64,000 nucleotides of DNA from Levilactobacillus lindianensis (GCF_003946095.1 NZ_RHOD01000008.1:42939-106938); one strand, 5' to 3'. Counted from the stretch's first letter, positions 36,695 through 44,404 are shown. Numbers and translations are program-made. Notes: generated by a model from the letters alone, not told the origin.

Positions 36695-37621
36695 ATGAAG
36701 AAAATCGGAAGACTCAGTAAGGTGATTGGGGTCGCTTTACTCCTGGTACTCATCGTTTTGGCTGCCTTGACCTACTGGCACCCCGGCGTCCGGACGACAA
36801 AGAGTGGCACCGCTAACCAGCACCGGAAAGTTGTGCGGGTCGTGGCCTTGGGAGACTCACTGACCGAAGGGGTCGGCGATCCACAAAAGGACAAGCAGGG
36901 CGGCTATACCGGCCGTCTCAAGACCATGATTCGCCAAAAGGATCACGTCAAGGTCGTCATGCATAATTACGGCAAGTCCGGTGATCGTAGTGACCAGATT
37001 GAAGCGCGGCTGGTCAAGAGTTCCAGCATGCAGCGGCAGTTAGGAAAGGCCCAGGCAGTCGTGATGACTGTTGGGGGTAATGACCTGCTACAGACGTTGA
37101 CAAAGAATGTCACCATTAACCAACAGTCGCGCCTCAATACGCAACTGGACTCCGCAGAAACCACCTACCAACAGAAGCTCAAGCATCTCTTGGACACGGT
37201 GCGACACTACAATCCTAGTGCACCAATTTATCTCTACTCAATCTACAATCCCATCTACGTTTACTTTGCCGATGTGGCGCAGATTACGAATGCCGTCGAC
37301 GATTGGAACGACGCGACGGAACAGACGGCCGATAAGTTTAAGCAACTCTACATGGTCGATATCAACCGTGCCTTATCCGTTGGCCAGTTCAAGTCAGTCA
37401 CCCAACAGGTGAAGTTAAAACGCACCGCTCAGAAGGCCAACGACGGGCAACTCTCGGCACAGAACTTTCAGAAGCAAATCCTAGCTAGCAGTGCGACTGA
37501 CGAGCTGAATGATTATCTGTCACCCGTCGACCACTTTCACCCCAATGCCAAGGGGTATCGCTTGATGACTGACTACGTCTTCAAGAAAATGCAAGCCCAC
37601 CAACAGTGGCTAATGAAGTAA
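36695..37621 (+). CDS. Secreted or membrane-anchored SGNH/GDSL esterase (YpmR-like)
   Basis: The 308-residue protein has an N-terminal membrane segment (about residues 10-30) and an extracellular SGNH hydrolase domain: block I ALGDSLTEGVG with the nucleophilic serine near residue 53, block III VGGNDLL, and block V DHFHPNAKGY with Asp and His. It resembles B. subtilis YpmR; the substrate is unknown, perhaps an acylated wall or lipid component. It starts at ATG 36695 behind GAGGGGG and is followed 16 bp later by the YpmS-like gene, the same pair as in B. subtilis. Confidence 0.88.
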   Translation: MKKIGRLSKVIGVALLLVLIVLAALTYWHPGVRTTKSGTANQHRKVVRVVALGDSLTEGVGDPQKDKQGGYTGRLKTMIRQKDHVKVVMHNYGKSGDRSDQIEARLVKSSSMQRQLGKAQAVVMTVGGNDLLQTLTKNVTINQQSRLNTQLDSAETTYQQKLKHLLDTVRHYNPSAPIYLYSIYNPIYVYFADVAQITNAVDDWNDATEQTADKFKQLYMVDINRALSVGQFKSVTQQVKLKRTAQKANDGQLSAQNFQKQILASSATDELNDYLSPVDHFHPNAKGYRLMTDYVFKKMQAHQQWLMK

Positions 37622-37637
37622 GGAGGCACCATCTTTT

Positions 37638-38234
37638 ATGAAACGACACGCGACAACCACTTCGACCAACTGGTGGAAGTGGGGCTTTATCGGGCTAGTT
37701 AGCCTGTTCGTCATTATTCTTGTGGTCATGGGGATCAAGGCCACGTCCGGCGTTAAGGTGGCCTCTACGGCCAAGCCCGACACGGATACCACCAATATCA
37801 ATGTGACTCTGAATAAACGCCAGGTGAATGCCTTGGCAGACTACTATGTCAATAAGTCCCTTGAGGGGCAAGATGTTAAGTATCAGTTCCAGGTCACGGA
37901 TCACGCCATGATTACCGGTTCAACTAAAGTTTTAGGTGCTAACGTGAACTTCGTGTTACTCTTAAAGCCCACAGTGTTGCCCTCTGGTGACGTTAAATTG
38001 AAGGCACAGAAGCTCTCAGTGGGGTCATTGCCCGTGCCGATCAGCTTCGTGATGAGCTACATCGCCAAGAACTATCCACTACCCAAATGGGTTGCCATGG
38101 ATACGCGGCAAAGCACCATGACGCTACATCTGACTGCTATTGGCAATGGCAAGAAGTTATCCTACGCTGCCAAGAAGATCGACATGTCCGGTGCCGGGAA
38201 GTTCGTCTTCCAAGCTCGGATTCCGAAAAAATAA
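37638..38234 (+). CDS. YpmS-like membrane-anchored protein (DUF2140 type)
   Basis: The 198-residue protein has one N-terminal membrane segment (about residues 16-38) followed by an extracellular beta-rich domain with NVTLNKRQVNALADYYVNK and MSYIAKNYPLPKWV, recalling B. subtilis YpmS. The function is unknown. Its place directly after the YpmR-like esterase and before the YozE-like gene is conserved among Bacilli. ATG 37638 follows AAGGAGG with a long 11-base spacer. Confidence 0.8.
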   Translation: MKRHATTTSTNWWKWGFIGLVSLFVIILVVMGIKATSGVKVASTAKPDTDTTNINVTLNKRQVNALADYYVNKSLEGQDVKYQFQVTDHAMITGSTKVLGANVNFVLLLKPTVLPSGDVKLKAQKLSVGSLPVPISFVMSYIAKNYPLPKWVAMDTRQSTMTLHLTAIGNGKKLSYAAKKIDMSGAGKFVFQARIPKK

Positions 38235-38246
38235 AGGAGGAATTGT

Positions 38247-38468
38247 ATGCCTAAGACGTTTTATCAATTTCTCATGACGCAACGTAACCCAGAGAGTTTT
38301 GAGCCGCTCGCTAATTTTGCGAACAATGCTTTTCTGGATAGCGCCTTTCCTAAACAAGAGACTGAATTTGACCCCTTGTCCAAATATTTAGAAGAAAATG
38401 CGCCATACCTGCCATCCATGACTATTTTTGATGATGCCTGGCAACTCTACTTGGCATCACTGGCTTAA
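38247..38468 (+). CDS. YozE family small protein (UPF0346)
   Basis: A 73-residue cytoplasmic protein with the YozE pattern: [24 protein letters not shown], seen in two parts, then DSAFPKQ and a closing AWQLYLASL. The fold is a SAM-like helix bundle; the role is unknown. AAAGGAGG precedes ATG 38247. It closes the conserved esterase-YpmS-YozE block, after which the accessory island begins; in other lactobacilli rbgA follows close by. Confidence 0.88.
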   Translation: MPKTFYQFLMTQRNPESFEPLANFANNAFLDSAFPKQETEFDPLSKYLEENAPYLPSMTIFDDAWQLYLASLA

Positions 38469-38494
38469 GCTTCATGAAATTAAATGGCAACGAC

Positions 38495-38523
38495 TAAAGT
38501 CTATCTGCGGATAGGCTTTTTAT
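38495..38523 (+). terminator. Terminator after the YozE-like gene
   Basis: AGTCTATC pairs with GATAGGCT (one G-T pair) around a TGCG loop, followed by TTTTTATTTT. Confidence 0.88.
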
Positions 38524-38698
38524 TTTGACCCAAGTTGACTGCCACACTGGAAACGATTTTTACCAGTGCCTTAAATTTTCGTCAATTGGACAGTCTAGCG
38601 GGCAATCTCCTCACTTTTACCAGATAAATCAATCATAAATACATATTATACCCATACTTATGCCTGTTGATATTGATACTTTGTCCTATATTTGCTAG

Positions 38699-38704
38699 TA
38701 TAAT
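38699..38704 (+). promoter_or_regulatory. -10 box at the start of the accessory island
   Basis: A consensus TATAAT lies 64 bp before the first island gene. TTGATA at 38673 is 20 bp away, too far for a standard promoter, so the -35 is uncertain. Confidence 0.45.
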
Positions 38705-38767
38705 CTGTATAAAGTATAGGTTATCCTTGTATTCTGAAATTATAATAACGAAATTGGAGTGGTGAGG

Positions 38768-39142
38768 ATGAAGTCAAAGCTGTCAGGTGTTAAGCCTGCA
38801 TGGATCATTGGAATTGTAATCGCACTTATTGTCATTGTGGTTGGTGTTATTGCACTAAAGCCTAAAAAGTTAAACGGCAATTATTCTACAGAGGTCACCG
38901 TTTTATTTATCAAGTCGAAAGATACATTGAAATTCACCCGTGATAATAAGGTCGTTGAATACCAGGATGGGAAGAAGGGGGCCACAGGAACTTACAAGAT
39001 TGATGGTAAGGACCTGAATTTCAACCTCGATAGTACCGCGATTAACGCCAAGCTGGCTGATGATCACAAATCATTCAAGGTCACCTCTGGATCTGGTTCG
39101 GGTGCAGTAGCCGCAGGTTTGACATATACCCTCGAAGATTAG
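38768..39142 (+). CDS. Small membrane-anchored protein, function unknown
   Basis: Family not recognised. The 124-residue protein has one membrane segment (about residues 10-33, AWIIGIVIALIVIVVGVIAL) and an extracellular beta-rich part (LNGNYSTEVTVLFIKSKDTL, then GKKGATGTYKIDGKDLNFNL) that looks like a small lipocalin-like or DUF5640-like barrel fragment. There is no lipobox. I prefer ATG 38768 with GGAG 8 bases upstream over the two in-frame GTG codons at 38759 and 38762. It is the first of three consecutive membrane-protein genes of unknown role. Confidence 0.7.
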   Translation: MKSKLSGVKPAWIIGIVIALIVIVVGVIALKPKKLNGNYSTEVTVLFIKSKDTLKFTRDNKVVEYQDGKKGATGTYKIDGKDLNFNLDSTAINAKLADDHKSFKVTSGSGSGAVAAGLTYTLED

Positions 39143-39172
39143 TCTCACATAAAAAGATAAGAAGATGACATC

Positions 39173-39772
39173 ATGACAAAAGAAGAAATTTTAACTTACT
39201 TATTTGCAAAACGTGATTTAACTGCCGGCGTTCAAGATGCGCGCCACGACGCCTATGAGGCCAAACAGGCCTTCGAGGCTAAGACCAAGTCGCTCAAACG
39301 ACAAACAATCTGGATCGCTGTTGGGGGATTTTTCCTGACCCCCATTGTGGTCGGTATGGTTGCCAAGATTCTTGGGGATATCATTGGATTAATTGGAATA
39401 TTTGCCTGGTGGGGTGCTCTGATCTACGCCGTCATTCTCTATTTCCAGAAGAAGAAAGCAGCCGCACAGGTTGTCGAACAGGCCAATGAAAAGGTCACCC
39501 AAGCCATGTCAGAGCAAGCCTATATCGACGGTAAAGCTGACTTTCCTGACAAGTTCTACAGCTTTTGGACAATCGATCGTTTGATTCATTTGATTAACGA
39601 AAACCGGGCAACCTCGTTGCAGGAAGCCTTTAACGTTGCCGAAACACAAGACTTCCAGAACGACCAATTGTCTCTGCAACAAGAAAATCTTGCCGTTAGC
39701 CAGTCAACGAATAAGATGTCGGCGATTTCCGCTGCGGCTAATGTCTTTACGGCATTCAACACCCGGAAGTAA
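39173..39772 (+). CDS. Two-helix membrane protein, function unknown
   Basis: Family not recognised. The 199-residue protein has a charged N-terminal coiled coil (about 15-45), two close membrane segments (about 46-70 and 74-92), then another helical, probably coiled-coil, cytoplasmic part rich in Gln and Glu. It lacks a signal peptide, so both ends are probably cytoplasmic. A weak ribosome binding site (AAGAAG) precedes ATG 39173. It lies 30 bp after the previous small membrane protein and is followed by a large terminator, so these two form a unit. Confidence 0.7.
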   Translation: MTKEEILTYLFAKRDLTAGVQDARHDAYEAKQAFEAKTKSLKRQTIWIAVGGFFLTPIVVGMVAKILGDIIGLIGIFAWWGALIYAVILYFQKKKAAAQVVEQANEKVTQAMSEQAYIDGKADFPDKFYSFWTIDRLIHLINENRATSLQEAFNVAETQDFQNDQLSLQQENLAVSQSTNKMSAISAAANVFTAFNTRK

Positions 39773-39788
39773 TGACTTCCACTTTATT

Positions 39789-39866
39789 AGTCTAGAACTT
39801 TATCAGACGCCGAATGGCTACGATCAGTAGCTTATTTTCGGCGTCCAAGGTTCTGGGCTTTTATTT
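39789..39866 (+). terminator. Large two-part hairpin terminator
   Basis: An outer stem (AGTCTAGAACTT, 39789-39800, with AAGGTTCTGGGCT) encloses an inner one (GACGCCGAA with TTCGGCGTC) and a GCTAC/GTAGC tip; TTTTATTTTA follows. Confidence 0.75.
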
Positions 39867-39904
39867 TAGCTAGCCAAATCAAACCACATATAGGAGAGGT
39901 CAAT

Positions 39905-41071
39905 ATGGATGCCCTAAAACAAGTTTCAAAGAAAACCTGGACCCGCGTTGGTATCGTCGCCGTAATCTTAATTTTAATTTTTGGTGGGGCGTACTTCTGG
40001 AATCACCGCAAGATTAGTGTTTTCAGTCACAACGCGTCAAATGTCCGTTTTACCGGCTACAATGGTTCCGGTAACGTCACCTTCGATTCCGCAGATATCA
40101 TCATGAAAACCATGGTCAAGCGCGTCAAGCTCGGTGACTACTGGGCCAATAAGCTCACAGCTAGACCCGATGATATTGAGAACTGGCAGGACGATGAAAC
40201 TGGACTGTCATCCGGAGATAGCGAGAAGCTCGCCAAGATTAGCCAATGGTATAAAGAAACCTCAGTGACCGCCTCTAAATCTGGTGATCTCAGTAATGGT
40301 GACACGGTGACTCTGAAGGTTGACACGAGCAATGACAAGTCCAATCCCATTAAGCCGGAAAGTAAAACCTTCAAGGTAAAAGGCCTGGATAAGATCAAGA
40401 CCATCGCTACGAGTTCTGTTTTCAAGGAGCTGAAGGTGTCCTTCACTGGCTTTAACGGTCGTGGTCAAACGGTGATCAAGAGTCAGGGTGCTGACTGGAA
40501 GGACGCAAATGACTTGACAGTTACCAACAATGGTCACCTTTCCAACGGGGATAAGGTGAAGATTCAAGCCCCTGTAGACTTCTTCAACAACGATGGCAAG
40601 ACCTATACAGGAAAACACTACTTCACGGTAAAGGTGCATGGTCTTAAACCATTGACTAAGTTCAAGAATGTCAAAGCCGTTCAAAAACTTAGCGATGCCT
40701 TGATTGACAAGGAATACTCGGCCGATGATGAGTTTGGAAATTACGCCAATAGTTTCAAGGCCATGTATCTCATCCCATATACTGATAATGATGATAACGG
40801 CTTCGAAGAAGATGTTACCATCAACAGCGATGCTGATCTCAGCGGTACGCAACTCTTAGAGGTTGATACCCTCTACACCGTGATCGATAAGGATGACGAG
40901 GATGCCAAGCCTGAAATCTACAATGTACGGTTGACTGAACTTAAGTATGACTCTAAGGGGAACATCAATATTAGTAAATTAGACACAGATGATAATTCCT
41001 CGATTGAACCTGTCGGTAGCTTCAAAACAACGGAACACAACTTCAAGACGGATGGCATTCAGATCAAATAG
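39905..41071 (+). CDS. Membrane-anchored extracellular protein with two repeats, function unknown
   Basis: The 388-residue protein has one N-terminal membrane segment (about residues 12-32) and a large extracellular part. Two repeats are visible: one from NVRFTGYNGSGNVTFDSAD (about residue 46) and one from LKVSFTGFNGRGQTVIKSQG (about residue 178); each continues to LSNGDTVTLKV or LSNGDKVKIQA and ends with FKVKGL or FTVKVHGL. The layout recalls TcaA/YvbJ-type surface proteins but I cannot name the family. An Asp-rich C-terminal domain follows, ending VGSFKTTEHNFKTDGIQIK. A near copy of the last 18 residues lies 3.2 kb downstream at 44287-44343. ATG 39905 follows GGAGAGG. Confidence 0.8.
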   Translation: MDALKQVSKKTWTRVGIVAVILILIFGGAYFWNHRKISVFSHNASNVRFTGYNGSGNVTFDSADIIMKTMVKRVKLGDYWANKLTARPDDIENWQDDETGLSSGDSEKLAKISQWYKETSVTASKSGDLSNGDTVTLKVDTSNDKSNPIKPESKTFKVKGLDKIKTIATSSVFKELKVSFTGFNGRGQTVIKSQGADWKDANDLTVTNNGHLSNGDKVKIQAPVDFFNNDGKTYTGKHYFTVKVHGLKPLTKFKNVKAVQKLSDALIDKEYSADDEFGNYANSFKAMYLIPYTDNDDNGFEEDVTINSDADLSGTQLLEVDTLYTVIDKDDEDAKPEIYNVRLTELKYDSKGNINISKLDTDDNSSIEPVGSFKTTEHNFKTDGIQIK

Positions 41072-41356
41072 ATCCAGGCGGGAATACCGAAAAGTTATTT
41101 ACGTGCCAACTGAAACGACAACGATTTCAAAACGGTATAACACCGTGACCGGTGTGCCTAGTTTTCAAGTGGTCTTATTCGACTATGGTCATCGTCGTTT
41201 GAAGGGTTAGGGGAGTGATTCAGATGCTTATCTGGGATAGCTCATAGTTAGTGTCCAGCTTCAAAATTTGGTCGGTCACTAACGACCAGCCAGTGGAGTA
41301 AGTTCGCAACCCCGTGTTAATTCGTGTAAAAACAGCAAATCAAGGGAGTTCTTAAA
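41072..41356. other. Intergenic leader of the secreted-protein cluster
   Basis: No gene is supported in these 285 bases. A 35-codon frame (about 41105-41210) that ends just before AGGGGAGTG has no start signal. GTTAGTG and TCACTAAC (about 41247-41275) can form a hairpin. No consensus promoter could be assigned. Confidence 0.4.
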
Positions 41357-41905
41357 ATGAAAAAAGTAAATCGTATTTTAGTGGCCACAATGATGGCCTT
41401 CACCATGTTGGGCGGCACGGTTGTGCCGAGTGTCACTGCGGCTGCTACCAAAAAGACTGGTTACAGTCGGATCGGAAAGACCTCATTGGCACATACTAAG
41501 TATAAGGTTAAGAATACCAAGGGTCGGACTTACAAAATGACTGGTAAGGCTAAGAATATCAAGTTGAAGACCAATCATTATTTGAAGAATTATAAAAAGA
41601 CCAAATGGACTCGAACGAAGAGTACATTAATCAAGCATAAGGGTAATTGGATGCTTTACTATTACATGACACCGATTACTAAGAAAAAGCATGCTGGCGG
41701 CTGGGTCAAATTAACGGATATGAAACCAGTCAAAACGCATAAAGCAAGTAAATATGTTATGGCAGATTTTGACACATGGTATCGGGGGTTAAGTACGAAG
41801 CAACGTAATCAGTATTATCAACTTGTTCGCGATGGCGATAACACGGATGCCGAACATGAATTATCATCATACGCAGGGTGGTTACAATATGTCTTGTTCA
41901 GTTAA
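41357..41905 (+). CDS. Small basic secreted protein, paralogue 1
   Basis: Family not named. The 182-residue protein has a clear Sec signal peptide with a likely cleavage after VTAAA near residue 31. The mature part is very basic (Lys-rich) and carries a core domain at about residues 36-126, including YKVKNTKGRTYKM, the invariant LKTNHYLKNYKKTKW, a YYYM segment and AGGWVKLTDMKPVKTHK. The GGWVK ending recalls SH3-like or SLAP-type wall-binding modules (inference). A tail with ADFDTWYRGLSTKQRNQYY follows. AAGGGAG precedes ATG 41357. Paralogues lie at 42021, 42607 and 43403. Confidence 0.85.
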   Translation: MKKVNRILVATMMAFTMLGGTVVPSVTAAATKKTGYSRIGKTSLAHTKYKVKNTKGRTYKMTGKAKNIKLKTNHYLKNYKKTKWTRTKSTLIKHKGNWMLYYYMTPITKKKHAGGWVKLTDMKPVKTHKASKYVMADFDTWYRGLSTKQRNQYYQLVRDGDNTDAEHELSSYAGWLQYVLFS

Positions 41906-41907
41906 AA

Positions 41908-41980
41908 CAAGTAAACTCAACCAATTTATCAACTTCATATTTCAGCCACAACAGCTGTTATACAAGTTAAGAAATCGGTC
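41908..41980 (+). repeat. Intergenic direct repeat, copy 1
   Basis: The stretch from CAAGTAAACTCAACC through AGCCACAACAGCTG to ACAAGTTAAG is largely repeated after the broken paralogue at 43161-43235. It shows that the downstream flank was duplicated along with the gene. Confidence 0.75.
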
Positions 41981-42020
41981 TTTAAGCCTGTAGCGTGTCA
42001 AAACCAAAGGAGCTTTCAAA

Positions 42021-42563
42021 ATGAAAAAAATGAGTCGTATTTTAGTAGCCACTGCCATGGTCTTTACTACGATGGGTGGCACCGTTGTTCCGAGTGTGAC
42101 GGCATCTGCTGCCAAGAAGACTGGGTATAGTCGGATTAGAAAAGTAAGCACATGGAACCATGCCAAATATCGGGTCAAAAATACCAAAGGTAAAACCTAT
42201 AAGATGACTGGAACAACTAAAAATGTAAAGTTGAAGACCAATCATTATTTGAAGAATTATAAGAAGAACAAATGGACTCGAACCAAGATTACCCAAATCA
42301 AGCATAAGGGTAGTTGGATGGTCTACTATTATATGATTCCAATTACCAAGAAGAAACATGCTGGTGGCTGGGTTAAGTTAACGGATATGAAGCCTGTGAA
42401 GACTTATAAGGCAACTAAGCATACGGAGGCTGATTTTGACACCTGGTATCGAACCTTCAATAAAAAGGGTCGCAACCAATATGCACACAGTACTGATGGC
42501 GCAGCTCTTGATGCATTAGGAAACCCTTCTCAAACTGTTTATTTGTCTATGTTTTTTAAATAA
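42021..42563 (+). CDS. Small basic secreted protein, paralogue 2
   Basis: The 180-residue protein shares signal peptide (MKKMSRILVATAMVFTTMGG), cleavage region (VTASA near residue 30) and the whole basic core with paralogue 1; NHYLKNYKKNKW, IKHKG, YYYM and AGGWVKLTDMKPVKTYK recur in order. The C-terminal tail starts alike (EADFDTWYRTFNKKGRNQY) but then diverges to a different end. AAAGGAG precedes ATG 42021. It probably has the same outer-surface role, which is unknown. Confidence 0.85.
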   Translation: MKKMSRILVATAMVFTTMGGTVVPSVTASAAKKTGYSRIRKVSTWNHAKYRVKNTKGKTYKMTGTTKNVKLKTNHYLKNYKKNKWTRTKITQIKHKGSWMVYYYMIPITKKKHAGGWVKLTDMKPVKTYKATKHTEADFDTWYRTFNKKGRNQYAHSTDGAALDALGNPSQTVYLSMFFK

Positions 42564-42606
42564 GTCTACTGTAATTTAAGCAGTCGGCCAAAAGGAAGTT
42601 TTTAGA

Positions 42607-43143
42607 ATGAAAAAATTGAATCGTATTTTAGTAGCCACCCTGACGGCCTTCACGATGTTGGGCAACACGGCTGTATAGAATGTGACAGCTTCGGCAGCTA
42701 AGAAGACCGGCTACAGTCGAACATTTAAGACGCCATTGGCACACGACAAATATAAGGTTAAGAATAAAAATGGTCGTATTTTTAAGATGACTGACAAGGC
42801 TAAAAATATTAAGTTGAAGACTAACCATTACTTGAAGAATTATAAAAAGACCAAATGGATTCGAACCAATAGCACCTTAATCAAGCATAAGGGTAATTGG
42901 ATAGTTTATTACTATATGAAACCAATTACAAAGAAGAAGCATACGGGTGGCTGGGTCAAGTTAACGGATATGAAACCTATCAAAACACATAAAGCGATCA
43001 AGTATACGTATGCTGATTTTGATACGTGGTATCGTACATTGACTAAAAAGCAACGTAATCAGTATTACCAACTTGTTCGCGATGGTGATAATACAGATGC
43101 TGAAGGTGAGCTATTGCCATTTTCAAGTGGGTATTTTCTATAA
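42607..43143 (+). pseudogene. Small basic secreted protein, paralogue 3, broken by a stop codon
   Basis: The frame starts at ATG 42607 behind AAAGGAAG with MKKLNRILVATLTAFTMLG, matching the signal peptides of paralogues 1 and 2. Codon 24 (42676-42678) is TAG where paralogue 1 has CCG (Pro). The frame stays open afterwards to 43143 and encodes a core and tail very close to paralogue 1, including NQYYQLVRDGDNTDAE. Internal GTG 42682 could start a protein without signal peptide, but it has no ribosome binding site. Because the rest is intact, the inactivation looks recent; two base changes are needed to turn CCG into TAG, so a single sequencing error is unlikely. Confidence 0.85.
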
Positions 43144-43160
43144 AAATCAATCAGTTCATA

Positions 43161-43235
43161 CAAGTAGACTCAGCCAACTTATTTTAACTTCATATCTTAG
43201 CCACAACAGCTGTCATACAAGTTAAACAATCGGCC
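43161..43235 (+). repeat. Intergenic direct repeat, copy 2
   Basis: Near copy of 41908-41980, sharing AACTTCATAT, AGCCACAACAGCTGT, ATACAAGTTAA and the following AATCGG. It lies downstream of the broken paralogue 3. Confidence 0.75.
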
Positions 43236-43260
43236 AAAAGGTAGACTTTTTAGGCTAGTG

Positions 43261-43385
43261 ATTTGCCTACGCGGATCGCTACACATTGGGGGCTAATTCC
43301 GACCCACATCCATTTCACTCATGTACTCATTGTAAGTGTTTCTAAACACAGTCAATGACAAACTGTCAGTATCTCTAATTACTAT
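43261..43385 (+). repeat. Upstream region of paralogue 4, duplicated at 43972
   Basis: ATTTGCCTACGC, GGGGCTAAT, CCCACAT, TCTAAACACAGTC and ATTACTAT recur in the same order at 43972-44083. This segment holds the expected promoter region of paralogue 4, though no consensus -35/-10 pair is obvious. Confidence 0.75.
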
Positions 43386-43402
43386 GAAGGGAGTTTTTTA
43401 AA

Positions 43403-43915
43403 ATGAAAAAAACGAGCATCAACATTGCCGCGTTTGCGGCAATGTTGATGCTCGGTGGTAGCTTAGCACCAGCAACCACAGCTGATGCAAGCACCAAGTA
43501 TCGGCGCACCAAAATTGTAAAAGTTAAACATACCAAGTATAAGGTGCGAAACAAGAAAGGTAAGACTTATAAATTCAAAGGTAGTTCAAAGAAACTAACT
43601 TTGAAAGCCAATCATTACCTGAAGAACTATACTAAATCAACTTGGAAACGCACGAAGCAAACCAAGGTATACCGGGTTGGCAAAAAGAAGGTTGTATACT
43701 ACTATGTGACCACGTCAAAGCATAAGGCGGCTGGCTGGGTTAAGAAGTCTGATTTGAAGGTTAAATCAGCGAAGAAGGCTAAGACAATCAATAACGACAA
43801 CAATTCAAAGCCTAAGAATAATAAGACTCAAGCCAAATCACAATTAAAAAAAGATTTTGATGCACGAGTGGGAACAGGCAGTGCCGGTGGTGGTCCTATG
43901 CCATCAGTATGGTAA
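43403..43915 (+). CDS. Small basic secreted protein, paralogue 4 (divergent)
   Basis: The 170-residue protein has a signal peptide (MKKTSINIAAFAAMLMLGGS, likely cut after TADAS near residue 30) and the family core in reduced form: HTKYKVRNKKGKTYKFKG, LKANHYLKNYTKSTWKRTK, VVYYYVTTSKHKAAGWVKKSDLK. The C-terminal part is Asn/Lys-rich and ends GSAGGGPMPSVW, unlike the other three. Codons 4-18 form a perfect inverted repeat of 19 bp. GGGAG precedes ATG 43403. Its upstream region differs from those of paralogues 1-3, so it is probably transcribed by itself. Confidence 0.85.
   Translation: MKKTSINIAAFAAMLMLGGSLAPATTADASTKYRRTKIVKVKHTKYKVRNKKGKTYKFKGSSKKLTLKANHYLKNYTKSTWKRTKQTKVYRVGKKKVVYYYVTTSKHKAAGWVKKSDLKVKSAKKAKTINNDNNSKPKNNKTQAKSQLKKDFDARVGTGSAGGGPMPSVW
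43413..43454 (+). repeat. Perfect 19-bp inverted repeat inside signal-peptide codons
   Basis: Arm 43413-43431 is the exact reverse complement of arm 43436-43454, with loop GTTT. The hairpin begins 11 bases after the A of the start codon, so the mRNA would fold right behind the translation start. Confidence 0.95.
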
Positions 43916-43929
43916 AAATAATTCATACA

Positions 43930-43965
43930 CAGATAAATCAGACTAATGATGCTCTGATTTATCTG
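43930..43965 (+). terminator. Hairpin after paralogue 4
   Basis: A perfect 13-bp stem (43930-43942 with 43953-43965), 10-base loop, 12 bases after the stop codon. There is no T tract, so termination is uncertain. Confidence 0.5.
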
Positions 43966-43971
43966 ACTACA

Positions 43972-44083
43972 ATTTACCTACGCAAAATGGGGCTAATCAC
44001 CCACACCCACATTTCGTTCATTAATCGTTGTAATTTTCTCTAAACACAGTCGATAACAAATTGCCAAGATTTCCGATTACTAT
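43972..44083 (+). repeat. Second copy of the paralogue 4 upstream region
   Basis: Degenerate copy of 43261-43385. No gene follows it; the next 200 bases are non-coding and lead to the gene-tail remnant at 44287. Confidence 0.75.
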
Positions 44084-44286
44084 AATCGAAATCGACCAAT
44101 ACCGATTATGGATTATGGTCGATCGGCTAACATGAATTACCTTTCAACTGGTAATCGCAACAGGAACTGGCTGTGATTCAAGTCAGCATACGGAGAACCC
44201 CTGAATGAATTTTTAACCAGCATAGTTATTATGAGGTCCTTGACCGAAGCAACCTGCAACAATCTGACGGTTGTTCAGCTGCCATT

Positions 44287-44343
44287 GGTAGCTTTAAAAC
44301 AGTGGAACACAACTTCAAAACGAATGACATTCAGATAAAGTAG
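44287..44343 (+). pseudogene. Remnant 3' end of a second copy of the 388-residue membrane-protein gene
   Basis: The 18 codons plus stop read GSFKTVEHNFKTNDIQIK, against GSFKTTEHNFKTDGIQIK at the end of the gene at 39905-41071; the DNA is similarly close. No homology is visible upstream of about 44280. It is the tail of a lost duplicate. Confidence 0.85.
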
Positions 44344-44404
44344 GTGCGGAGAGGACATTTAAGCATCGATTGAAACACGGACTATCTTAAATCGTTCATA
44401 AAAT

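Noticed and set aside
41105..41210. 35-codon frame before the secreted-protein cluster
   Set aside because: No start codon with a ribosome binding site and no recognisable domain.
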